From Kiritimatiellia bacterium (GTDB taxonomy: Bacteria; Verrucomicrobiota; Kiritimatiellia; RFP12; UBA1067), in assembly GCA_017479035.1 (NCBI GenBank), contig JAFVCR010000195.1, positions 1 through 17,677 of the forward strand: 17,677 bases of DNA, written 5' to 3'. Shown here piece by piece: positions 9,508 to 16,884 of the stretch (position 1 is its first letter; each line of letters starts with the position of its first letter). A model generated the notes under the pieces. It did no database searches. It worked only from the letters and a program-made list of their open reading frames with translations, and was not told the DNA's origin. Position numbers and translations under genes: made by a program.

Positions 9508-10499
9508 TTGGCGAGTCCGCCACATGGCGCAATTGGCACTTGTACGGATACGGGCGCGATACGACGCCTGAAATGGACAAGCTGGCGGCCAACGGGGAAC
9601 TTGTTGTTTTCCGGGATGTGGTGAGCGTGGGATGTCTCACGTCTGCCGAAGTCCGCAGGCTTGTGACGGATTGCCCGTTCGAGCGCGAATGGCAATCAAG
9701 ATATTCTCTGGCGCATATTCTGGCAAAGGCGGGGATTGACTGCAGTATTGCAAGCGCACAGCCCGTAGGAGCGTGGTCGAAGACGGATGTTTTGTATGCG
9801 CTGTTCAACGGGTGCAGCAAAAGAGAGTATTCCAAGATCGATATAGGCGTTGGTGCGGCAAATTTCTGCGGGCACGACCACAAAATGCTGCCCGTTCTCG
9901 AGGAATGGCTCTCCGGAAAAGCTTCCGGCGGCAGGGTGTTTTTCGTGCATCTTTGCGGCAGCCATTTTCCGTGCGAGAGCGAATACCTAAACACCATCCA
10001 CTCTGCGGAATGGGACGAGGATACGGTGGACGATGCAACGCGAAATCTCTCTGAAAAGGCCCGCAGACTCGTAAACCGCTACGATCGCGCGATACATTAT
10101 GAAGACATGGTTCTAGGGAGAATTGTAGAACTTCTCAAGCAAAACAGCCGGCCTTCCTTAATGCTTTACATCAGCGATCATGGTGAATCCCCGCAGAGAG
10201 GGCATTGGCGCGACTACTCTGCCGCCGAATGCTATGAAGTGCCTTTTATTTGCTGGCTTTCCGAGGCGTTCCGCGAATTGCGCCCGGAACTTGCTGAACG
10301 GCTTGAGGCTGCAAAGGACAAGCCGATCCAGCCGGACGAGATGTTCGGCGGATTTCTGGAAATTCTTGACGTACACCTTGCTGACCCGGCAAAGCAGCCA
10401 CCGAGCTTTCTTGATCCAACGTTCAAAGGCCGTTTTCCCCGGCTTATCCGCAATGGCGCTGTGCAGTATCCGGGTGATATTCCTGCGAAACGCCAATAG
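9432..10499 (+). CDS. Phosphoethanolamine transferase-like protein, catalytic sulfatase-fold part (frameshifted)
   Basis: This is the periplasmic catalytic half of the gene split at the G9 tract. Family similarity starts just after the G run (about 9493); codons before it from the ATG at 9432 are read out of frame and look spurious. Alkaline-phosphatase-fold motifs of PEtN transferases are intact. These are VIGES with the metal-binding Glu codon at 9513, then LYGYGRDTTPEMDKL, then GCLTSAEV whose Thr (codon 9639) matches the nucleophile 40-odd residues after the Glu. HLCGSHFP and ISDHGES follow, with the Asp-His metal pair at 10176-10181. Such enzymes add phosphoethanolamine to lipid A, core sugars or other envelope glycans; the acceptor here is unknown. 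With 7 or 10 G instead of 9, both halves would join in one frame. Confidence 0.75.
   Translation: MRQSGSSRCGAKHNHYQWGGDCVFVIGESATWRNWHLYGYGRDTTPEMDKLAANGELVVFRDVVSVGCLTSAEVRRLVTDCPFEREWQSRYSLAHILAKAGIDCSIASAQPVGAWSKTDVLYALFNGCSKREYSKIDIGVGAANFCGHDHKMLPVLEEWLSGKASGGRVFFVHLCGSHFPCESEYLNTIHSAEWDEDTVDDATRNLSEKARRLVNRYDRAIHYEDMVLGRIVELLKQNSRPSLMLYISDHGESPQRGHWRDYSAAECYEVPFICWLSEAFRELRPELAERLEAAKDKPIQPDEMFGGFLEILDVHLADPAKQPPSFLDPTFKGRFPRLIRNGAVQYPGDIPAKRQ
9484..9492 (+). repeat. Poly-G tract (G9) at the frame break
   Basis: Nine consecutive G lie between AAT and ATTGC, exactly where the membrane half and the catalytic half of the transferase change frame. Seven or ten G would restore one continuous reading frame. 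It may be a slippage-prone contingency tract or a sequencing/assembly length error. Confidence 0.85.
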
Positions 10500-10559
10500 C
10501 CGATTGCCCTTGCGCATCTCCACGCGCAATGCGGACGCGCCCAGCGCGAGAAATAAAAC

Positions 10560-10588
10560 TTGATTTTCCAAAATTGTTTTGGTAGGCT
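10560..10588 (+). promoter_or_regulatory. Promoter of the rrf2-bat operon
   Basis: -35 TTGATT (10560-10565), a 17-bp spacer and an extended -10 TGG-TAGGCT (hexamer 10583-10588). Transcription should start near 10595 and the ATG is at 10597, giving an almost leaderless message with no Shine-Dalgarno sequence. The spacer is filled by an inverted repeat. Confidence 0.65.
10568..10582. promoter_or_regulatory. Inverted repeat in the promoter spacer, candidate Rrf2 operator
   Basis: CCAAAA-TTG-TTTTGG is a perfect 6-bp dyad with a 3-bp centre, lying exactly between the -35 and -10 boxes. A dimeric winged-helix regulator bound here would block RNA polymerase, so autoregulation by the adjacent Rrf2 protein is the simplest reading. 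Binding is inferred, not shown. Confidence 0.55.
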
Positions 10589-10596
10589 ATTGCATC

Positions 10597-11058
10597 ATGA
10601 AAATTTCCGCCAAGTCAAGATATTCACTCAGGATACTCTTCGACATCGCCCTGCACGAGGTGGAGGCGCAACCGAGGACTATCCGCCAAATTGCCGACAG
10701 CCAGCAAATATCGGAGAAGTTTATTTCGCGCCTCGTGGTGCCGATGCGCAATGCGGGGATGATACATTCCGTCCGCGGGGTGCAGGGAGGGTTTAGGCTT
10801 GCGAAGTCGCCAAGCGACATTACTCTATTGGACATAGTGGAAACGGAGCAGGGGCCGGTGACGCTTGTTTCGTGCCTTGCCAAGCAGGAGAGCACGCTTG
10901 AAAAGCCGGAGGTGGTGGCCAAAGGCGTTTGGGGCGATGTGAACAACGCATTCCGGAACATCCTTGCATCGATCACGCTGGCGAACATTCTAGACCGCTA
11001 TGCGCCCGTATTTACGGACAACCCGCAGCGGCTGGACGAACTAATCTACTGCATCTGA
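10597..11058 (+). CDS. Rrf2 family transcriptional regulator
   Basis: This 153-residue protein has the Rrf2 winged helix. MKISAKSRYSLRILFDIALH is followed by the helix-turn-helix TIRQIADSQQISEKFISRLV, a second helix, and the wing SVRGVQGGFRLAKSPSDITL at 58-77. Rrf2 proteins such as IscR and NsrR sense iron-sulfur status, nitric oxide or thiols through three cysteines after the wing. Here only Cys93 is at the expected place (VSCLAKQ); the only other cysteine is Cys152 near the end. A classical three-Cys cluster site is therefore missing. The ATG at 10597 matches the family start. Its stop is 2 bp before the next gene, so it heads a three-gene operon with the Bat protein and probably controls its own promoter. 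Ligand unknown. Confidence 0.9.
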   Translation: MKISAKSRYSLRILFDIALHEVEAQPRTIRQIADSQQISEKFISRLVVPMRNAGMIHSVRGVQGGFRLAKSPSDITLLDIVETEQGPVTLVSCLAKQESTLEKPEVVAKGVWGDVNNAFRNILASITLANILDRYAPVFTDNPQRLDELIYCI

Positions 11059-11060
11059 CG

Positions 11061-11408
11061 ATGGATGGAAGCGTCCATCTTGCGGAGGAGCGCCTGCGGC
11101 TGGAGCGCGAGGCGTTGGAGATGGCTCGTGCGCGACTGGACGAGGCGCGGGCGAGGCTGGATCGCGAGGCGGGGGCGGCTGCGTATCGCGCGTTGTTGCC
11201 GCGATGGGTGAAGATGGCGTGCGCGTGCGTGCTTGCAACACTTGCGTTGGCGGGGGCATTCATGGCAGGTATGCGGACGGGCGAGGCGCGTGGACGCGAT
11301 GCGGCAGTGCGCGAGTTAGCGGACGAGTTCGACCGCAAGGTGAAAGACGCATTCCCCGCCAGGACGGATCCGGCGCACACGAACATTACACGGATAGTGG
11401 TGCAATAG
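11061..11408 (+). CDS. Small coiled-coil membrane protein of unknown function
   Basis: I do not recognise this 115-residue protein. Residues 5-40 form a charged helix rich in Arg, Glu, Leu and Ala with a near-repeat (ARARLDEARARLDRE), likely a coiled coil. One membrane segment covers about 50-71 (VKMACACVLATLALAGAFMAG). A further charged helix and short tail end in NITRIVVQ. Topology by charge is uncertain: LLPRWVK before the helix and MRTGEARGR after it are both basic. It starts 2 bp after the Rrf2 stop and ends 3 bp before the Bat gene, with no ribosome binding site, so all three are almost certainly co-translated. Position suggests an accessory membrane partner of the Bat protein. Confidence 0.75.
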   Translation: MDGSVHLAEERLRLEREALEMARARLDEARARLDREAGAAAYRALLPRWVKMACACVLATLALAGAFMAGMRTGEARGRDAAVRELADEFDRKVKDAFPARTDPAHTNITRIVVQ

Positions 11409-11411
11409 CAA

Positions 11412-14285
11412 ATGGACGGCAAGGCAATACCATCGATAGCGTTTGCGTTATTCGCCGCAGCAAGCGCGGCCAGCGCTGCCGCACCGGATGCGACACTGGA
11501 GTTTGTGCCGGAGAAAGTGTATGTAACGCAGAAATTCCAAGGTGTTGTGCGCTTGCGCGTGCCAGCTCTGCCGGAGCCGAATGCGGATGTGAACCCGGTA
11601 TATTCGCAGCGCGGAAACGGGTTTGGAATGATGACGATGTTTTTCGACGACGGAACGAGCGCGAGCGTGTCCGTGCCGTGGCTGACACCTGGAGAAAAAA
11701 AACCGGGAACAATTCAAGGCGACATAAACGAGATGATGGAAGCGGAAGGGAACATGACGTTCACGCTGAACAATCTCCAGACGAGCGATGGCTTTGGGTT
11801 CCCGAAACTTGCGCGATTCCCCATGACTGCGGAAAAGCAGGGAAGCGAGTGGATATACACGTTCAAGACGCCTTGGTTTACGGCGGATGCGGCGGGAGAA
11901 GTTGCGTTCGAGGCAGTGGAGGCGAAGTTGCCGCTTATACAGGGCGTGGACAGGTTCAACCGCATTCAGTTGAAAAATGCAAGACTTGTGACCAACGATG
12001 CAAAAGTGCAAATACTGGACGCGCCGAAAGAAGGACGCGGAAAAAACTGGTGCGGGGCGATAACGGATTCGTTTGCGGCGGAGGCTGAACTTTCCGCGAG
12101 GACTTGCAATGCGGGCGATCCGTTGACGCTGTCAGTGAAGATAACATCGGCGACGGATCCAGTGCGCTTCCGCATGCCGGCACCGCCGTCTACGGAAGAT
12201 TTCAAAACGGATGGAGCAAGCGTAAAGACGGATACGATAGACGCGAATACGCGCGTGTGGACATGGCGGATACGTCCGTTGAAGGCTGGAACGCTGGAGT
12301 ATCCGGCATTGGAGTACAGGTATTTCAATCCGCAGACGGAGACGTTTGAAGATGCAAGAACGGAGCCGTTCCCATTGCAGGTGAATGCGGCGGCGCAAGC
12401 GGCGCTTGGAGGCGTGGCGGATGACGACGGCGAGGAATGGCCTGTGCCGGATGGGTTGGTAGATGGCGAAGGGTGGCGCAACGTGCCGGTTGTGGATGGC
12501 CGGGCGCGTATGAAGATGATGATAGCGGCCATAGCCGCGCCGCTTGTGTTTGTTTTTGGCATTGCATTTGGGCCTATATTGAGACGTGCCGGGAAAATGC
12601 TGGAGAAGAGGCGTGTGGCGCAATCGCTGCCGCGTTTGCTGAAAGTGTTGCGCGGCGGAGGAGACGCGCGGGCAAAGCGCGTTGCGCTTGCGAGGTTTTT
12701 CGAGGTGCGCTGCGGCGCAAAAGGCTCCGCCGTGACAGCAGCCGATGCGGAGAGGCTGCTTGCAGGCGAGGCGGACGAGGTGCGAAGAGAAATTGTAGAT
12801 GCATTGCGCGAATTGGATGCAGAGACATACAGGGGGTCTGCGGCGGTGCGCGGAGTAGTGGCGGCGGCACTTTGCGCGTTTGCAATGGGGGCGGATGCGG
12901 CTGGTGCGGAGTTCACATGGAAACGGGCGTATGCGCTCGCTGCAAGGGCTTCCACGCCGGAGGAGTTCGCACAGGCGGCGGAGGCGTTTGCAAAGTGCAT
13001 AGACGAAGGTGCGGACAATGCGGAAATATGGCAGAATCTTGCAGGGACGAGGTTTTTTGCGGGCGACTACATAGGTGCAAAAGATGCGGCGTTGCAAGCG
13101 GAGAGATGGAATGGCGCAACATCTGCCACACGGCATGCGCTTGTGGCTGCGAATGCGAGGCTGAAGAACAATCCCGCAGCGGAACTGCCGCTTGAGAGGC
13201 AATTGGCCAAACCGTGGCATGCGTTGGGAACGGAAGGGAAACTCTGGTGCGGAGTGTGCGCGTGGTGGTGTGCGTGGATGTTTGCGCTTGCGAGGGTTCT
13301 GCGGCGGCGCAGGCGATTGAGGCATTTGGTGCTTGCGGTGTTTCTGCTGGCGGGAGGGGCGGCGAATGCGCAAATTGCGATGGATGCGAAGTTCGTGCCG
13401 GATAAGGTGGTTGCAGGAGAGAAGACGACACTTGTCCTTTCGTTCGGCGTGGAGAAGGACGTGCTGATAGAAAACCTGAAAGTGCAAGGGTTGCCGGAAA
13501 ATGCGGAATGGGAAGCCGGCGGAGAAATGGAGCCGACAAATGGAATGAAGCGCATTGCGATAGACGGCAGAGTGTTTGCGCCATATGGGAAAGAGACGAT
13601 GCTGCGGGTGACAGGCGATCAGACGAGAAGGGTGGTGCAGAGAAATTTCACGAGTTCGTCGTCGCAGCGATTCATGCAGGTGGTGCGCGCGCCGCTTGAG
13701 GTGAACGCATTGCCGGAAGATGGCAGACCGGAGGGATTTTCCGGCGCGGTGGGGAATGGGATTACGATAACGCAGGAGCTTTCGCGCGACAAAGTAAGAC
13801 CGGGAGATTTGGTGACGGCAACATACACGCTTGAATGGGGAGATGGATACGTTCCTGCAGAGGCCGCGCCGATTGTGGATGCGTTGCCGGAGGGAATGAA
13901 GGCGTATGAAGTGAAGGAGATTTCGCGCAGTGCGGATAGAGCGGTGTGGCAACAGGTGATGGTGCCGCAAACGACCAATGCAACGCATACGGCGAGGGTG
14001 CGTTTCCCGTATTGGGATATAGGATCGGGCGGATGGAAAACGTCGGAGGCGGAGGAGAAGAGGCTTGTATTCACGAGTGCGGACGAAGCGGAGAAAAGCG
14101 CGGAAAGCGTGATAGTGGCAGGTGCGGACGAGGCTGTTTTGAATGAAGCGGCAGTGCCTGTGAGGTTCGGACCGAACGAGAAATCTCCAGTGCTTTTTTC
14201 AATTCCCGCAGCGCAGGCGCCAAGCACCGGGAGCGGATGGATGCGCATATCCACCGGGCGCGGCGCGGGATGGATCAAGAGATAG
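11412..14285 (+). CDS. Multi-domain Bat (aerotolerance) protein: BatD, TPR, second BatD-like region, SH3-like end
   Basis: This 957-residue envelope protein appears to fuse several Bat components. Residues 1-24 are a signal peptide. Residues 25-335 are BatD-like beta domains (EFVPEKVYVTQKFQGVVRL; later AELSARTCNAGDPLTLSVKI). A helix at 370-391 leads to a basic cytosolic stretch with the helical segment typical of BatD tails (about 392-478). A helix at 480-498 is followed by a periplasmic TPR region, as in BatE (about 507-590), then helices at 610-627 and 638-653. A second BatD-like region (654-890) starts MDAKFVPDKVVAGEKTTLVL. An SH3-like end (905-957) has VRFGPNEKSPV and GAGWIKR. Basic clusters RRAGKMLEKRR and RRRRRLR fit positive-inside topology. 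Bat proteins are linked to oxygen or stress tolerance and usually sit with MoxR and vWA genes; none is seen here. Domain borders are by eye. Confidence 0.8.
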   Translation: MDGKAIPSIAFALFAAASAASAAAPDATLEFVPEKVYVTQKFQGVVRLRVPALPEPNADVNPVYSQRGNGFGMMTMFFDDGTSASVSVPWLTPGEKKPGTIQGDINEMMEAEGNMTFTLNNLQTSDGFGFPKLARFPMTAEKQGSEWIYTFKTPWFTADAAGEVAFEAVEAKLPLIQGVDRFNRIQLKNARLVTNDAKVQILDAPKEGRGKNWCGAITDSFAAEAELSARTCNAGDPLTLSVKITSATDPVRFRMPAPPSTEDFKTDGASVKTDTIDANTRVWTWRIRPLKAGTLEYPALEYRYFNPQTETFEDARTEPFPLQVNAAAQAALGGVADDDGEEWPVPDGLVDGEGWRNVPVVDGRARMKMMIAAIAAPLVFVFGIAFGPILRRAGKMLEKRRVAQSLPRLLKVLRGGGDARAKRVALARFFEVRCGAKGSAVTAADAERLLAGEADEVRREIVDALRELDAETYRGSAAVRGVVAAALCAFAMGADAAGAEFTWKRAYALAARASTPEEFAQAAEAFAKCIDEGADNAEIWQNLAGTRFFAGDYIGAKDAALQAERWNGATSATRHALVAANARLKNNPAAELPLERQLAKPWHALGTEGKLWCGVCAWWCAWMFALARVLRRRRRLRHLVLAVFLLAGGAANAQIAMDAKFVPDKVVAGEKTTLVLSFGVEKDVLIENLKVQGLPENAEWEAGGEMEPTNGMKRIAIDGRVFAPYGKETMLRVTGDQTRRVVQRNFTSSSSQRFMQVVRAPLEVNALPEDGRPEGFSGAVGNGITITQELSRDKVRPGDLVTATYTLEWGDGYVPAEAAPIVDALPEGMKAYEVKEISRSADRAVWQQVMVPQTTNATHTARVRFPYWDIGSGGWKTSEAEEKRLVFTSADEAEKSAESVIVAGADEAVLNEAAVPVRFGPNEKSPVLFSIPAAQAPSTGSGWMRISTGRGAGWIKR

Positions 14286-14315
14286 TTTGCAGTTTGCAGC
14301 CGGGGGTGAAAATGA

Positions 14316-14344
14316 TTGCGGGAGCGGGGCGAATGTGGTAGAAT
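14316..14344 (+). promoter_or_regulatory. Promoter of the C10 peptidase gene
   Basis: -35 TTGCGG (14316-14321), 17 bp and an extended -10 TGG-TAGAAT (hexamer 14339-14344), the same -10 as coaD and tadC. Unlike those, it is followed by a leader of about 25 nt with GGAG (14364-14367) 8 nt before the ATG at 14376. Just upstream is a tandem TTTGCAG (14286-14299) of unknown meaning. Confidence 0.7.
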
Positions 14345-14375
14345 GGGCAAGGATTGCAAGGATGGAGATTTTGGC

Positions 14376-16847
14376 ATGAGAAAGACACTCTTTACGATAT
14401 GGAGCGTTGGCGCGTTGTGTGCCGGAGCGGCTGAAGTGCCGGCGGAACTTGCATGTGCGGCGGCGGAGGGATTCCTGCGCGGCGGCGAAACGCTAGGTGC
14501 AGACATTGCAGGGCGCAACGTGGAGAGCATTGCGCAGATTGCGCTTGCTGATGGGGGAGTTGCCAACGTGGCGGAACTAGAGGGAGGCGGTTTCGTGATC
14601 GTGGCGGGGGATGACGGGGACGAGCCCGTGCTGGCATTTTCGGACGAAGGCGCGCTTGACGGCGAGGCTGCGCGCGTGATGGGGATGTTGCTTGCAGGAG
14701 GCAGGGGAGAGAGCCGCACGGCAGCCAATGCGAAATGGGGTGCGTTACTGCACAGACGCGCCGCCGCCACGGTGGAAGGGGCAAAGAAGATCGACGATGT
14801 GCGCGTTGCGCCGCTTATCGAAACTGCATGGGCGCAGCAGGGTGCGCCGGACATAAAAAACGATTACTACTACAATCTATACACGCCGGAGCATGCGCCG
14901 GCGGGATGCGTAAGCGTGGCGATGGCGCAGGTGATGAGGTTCCACCGTTTCCCGCAGAAGGGCGTGGGCGCGAAACAGTTTCCATGCTATGTGGATGACA
15001 AATACAGGAAACTTGCGTTGTGGGGGCAGGCGTATGCGTGGGATGCAATGGATTTGAATCCGCACGAGCAGTTGACGGAGGATGGAAGAGAGGCGGTGGC
15101 GCGGCTGATGTATGATTGCTCGGTGGCATTAAAGTCATTCTACACGCCGGATGCAACGTCCGCATATGTAGAGGATTGGACGGATCGCGCCGGCGAAAAA
15201 TACGGCGTGGTCAATGCGATGGAGGGGGTGTTTGGGTATGCACAGTGCCTTGAAAAATACGAGCCGACCGTGGCCGAAATAAAAAATATCCTTTGCGCGA
15301 ATCTCGATGCGGGGCTGCCGTGCATGATGGCGGTGGATACGCTGGGCGACGATGCAAGCGAGCATGAAATAATCGCGGACGGATATGGCTACAGCGGCGG
15401 CACGCTGTACCACCACATCAATCTAGGCGTGGACGGAAACAGGGGCGCGACGTTGAACGTGTGGTACAAACTGCCGGACGTGCATACGTTCGACAACATC
15501 TGGCACATAAACCACAACATAATGCCGCAAAGCACGGGCGCGGTGGTGTCCGGGCGAGTGACGGATTCCGCAGGAAAGGCATTGCAGGGTGTGGAGGTGG
15601 AGTTGAAATCGTCGGCGGCAGTTGCAAGTGCCACGACTAACGAGAAGGGAATATATTGGTTCATAGCGCCGAAGGGAGATGCAACGATAACGGCAAAATA
15701 CGGCGGGAAGTATTCAGCGCGCAAAGTAGCCGCAGCGGACGCTAGCTGGGGAAACGATTTCAAATACGATGGTTCGTGGAAGGATGAAGAAGAAAACGGC
15801 GGCGGCGGGGACGATGAAGATGAAGAAGACACGCCGGCGAATGCGGCGTTTTTCAAGGAGTTGAACGCTGCAACGGTTTACGATGGATACTTGATGGACA
15901 AGACGGGCGCGCTTGCAGGGTCGGTGCAGGTAAAATTCTCCAAGCCGAAAGGCGCAACGCTGACGGCGGCTATAGTGATACAGCCGAAGGGAGCGGCGAA
16001 GGTTACCGTGAAGCAGACTTTGGCATACGAAAGCACTGCGGAGATAAAATCCGGCGCATTGGCGTTGAGAGTTGGACGCGAAACTGCGCATGGCACGTAC
16101 AATGGTATGACGGTGTTTTTGGCACGCAATATATTCACTTCCAAACTGGCGGCAGACAAGCAGCGGGCGACGGATGTGCTGAAGGTGTGGCAGGGGGCGT
16201 TGGTGGCGATTGCTGGCGATGGGACATGGTCGATAACGATTGCCGCAAAGGGCAAGGTGAAAGCGCAGGGGACAGGCGCGGACGGCAAGAAAACAAGTGT
16301 GGCAGCGCAACTGCTTGCGGGAGACGATGTGGCGGTGGCGGCGATTGCGCCGACGAAGGGAAACCTTGCAGGGTTCGTGCTTGAATTGCCGCTGGACGGA
16401 GGCGAGGCAAGAATTGCAGGGGACGACGAGGCTACGGTAGGCAAAAGCGGCACGCTTGCAGCGGGGGCGAAGTTTAGAATAGACGCAGCAGAGGTGAAGA
16501 AACTGATAGGCGATTCGTTGATCGAAACGTGTTTGCCGGATGGACTTGCGGTGGCGCAGAACGGCGCGAAATGGATAGTGGCAAATGGCGCGAAAGCGGG
16601 GAAGGTGGTTTTCGCGGCGGGCACGGAAACGGTTGATGCCGCGAAAGCGGGTGCGAATCCGGCGGCGTTGAAACTTACATTCACCGCGAAGACGGGTGCG
16701 TTCAAAGGATCGTTCAAAGTGTGGATGGTGGTGAAGGGCAAGCCAAAGGCCGTGGCCGCCACTGTTGCAGGAATTATGGTGAATGGCAAGGCACTTGGCA
16801 ATGCCACGATAAAGAAATACGGCACGATACCTGTGAGCATCGAATAA
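14376..16847 (+). CDS. Secreted C10 family (streptopain-like) cysteine peptidase with long C-terminal extension
   Basis: This 823-residue exported protein has a signal peptide (1-18, ending GAGA) and a propeptide-like region to about residue 130. The C10 peptidase domain opens with VAPLIETAWAQQGAP. The nucleophile is Cys178 in AGCVSVAMAQVMRFHRFP. The catalytic His is His330 in ASEHEIIADGYGY, 152 residues later, close to the 148 of streptopain. The family's NWGWGG motif is altered to NLGVDG, so the active-site Trp is lost; activity may be changed. A carboxypeptidase-regulatory-like beta domain (about 391-450) and an acidic linker (467-490, many Asp/Glu/Gly) follow. The last part (490-823) is Ala/Lys/Gly-rich beta sequence ending in TGAFKGSFKV-type repeats, perhaps a surface-attachment module. 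The ATG at 14376 has a ribosome binding site. Confidence 0.88.
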   Translation: MRKTLFTIWSVGALCAGAAEVPAELACAAAEGFLRGGETLGADIAGRNVESIAQIALADGGVANVAELEGGGFVIVAGDDGDEPVLAFSDEGALDGEAARVMGMLLAGGRGESRTAANAKWGALLHRRAAATVEGAKKIDDVRVAPLIETAWAQQGAPDIKNDYYYNLYTPEHAPAGCVSVAMAQVMRFHRFPQKGVGAKQFPCYVDDKYRKLALWGQAYAWDAMDLNPHEQLTEDGREAVARLMYDCSVALKSFYTPDATSAYVEDWTDRAGEKYGVVNAMEGVFGYAQCLEKYEPTVAEIKNILCANLDAGLPCMMAVDTLGDDASEHEIIADGYGYSGGTLYHHINLGVDGNRGATLNVWYKLPDVHTFDNIWHINHNIMPQSTGAVVSGRVTDSAGKALQGVEVELKSSAAVASATTNEKGIYWFIAPKGDATITAKYGGKYSARKVAAADASWGNDFKYDGSWKDEEENGGGGDDEDEEDTPANAAFFKELNAATVYDGYLMDKTGALAGSVQVKFSKPKGATLTAAIVIQPKGAAKVTVKQTLAYESTAEIKSGALALRVGRETAHGTYNGMTVFLARNIFTSKLAADKQRATDVLKVWQGALVAIAGDGTWSITIAAKGKVKAQGTGADGKKTSVAAQLLAGDDVAVAAIAPTKGNLAGFVLELPLDGGEARIAGDDEATVGKSGTLAAGAKFRIDAAEVKKLIGDSLIETCLPDGLAVAQNGAKWIVANGAKAGKVVFAAGTETVDAAKAGANPAALKLTFTAKTGAFKGSFKVWMVVKGKPKAVAATVAGIMVNGKALGNATIKKYGTIPVSIE

Positions 16848-16884
16848 TAGATACTATTCCGCCGCAGAGGAGAGGCAATTTATC

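Noticed and set aside
10510..10529. TTGCGC-8 nt-GCGCAA hairpin after the transferase gene
   Set aside because: Six base pairs and no T-tract; it may slow polymerase but is too weak to call a terminator.
12132..13988. Very long open frame antisense to the Bat fusion gene
   Set aside because: It is a by-product of GC-rich codons: the translation is Arg/His/Cys-rich low-complexity sequence without domains, and the plus strand carries clear Bat and TPR features.
15878..16840. Long antisense open frame opposite the C-terminal part of the C10 peptidase
   Set aside because: Ala/Pro/Ser-rich shadow of the sense codons with no start signals; the sense frame continues unbroken from the peptidase domain.
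16846..16858. AATAG-ATA-CTATT palindrome right after the peptidase stop
   Set aside because: AT-only short stem without a T-tract; not convincing as a terminator or operator. The next gene is probably co-transcribed.
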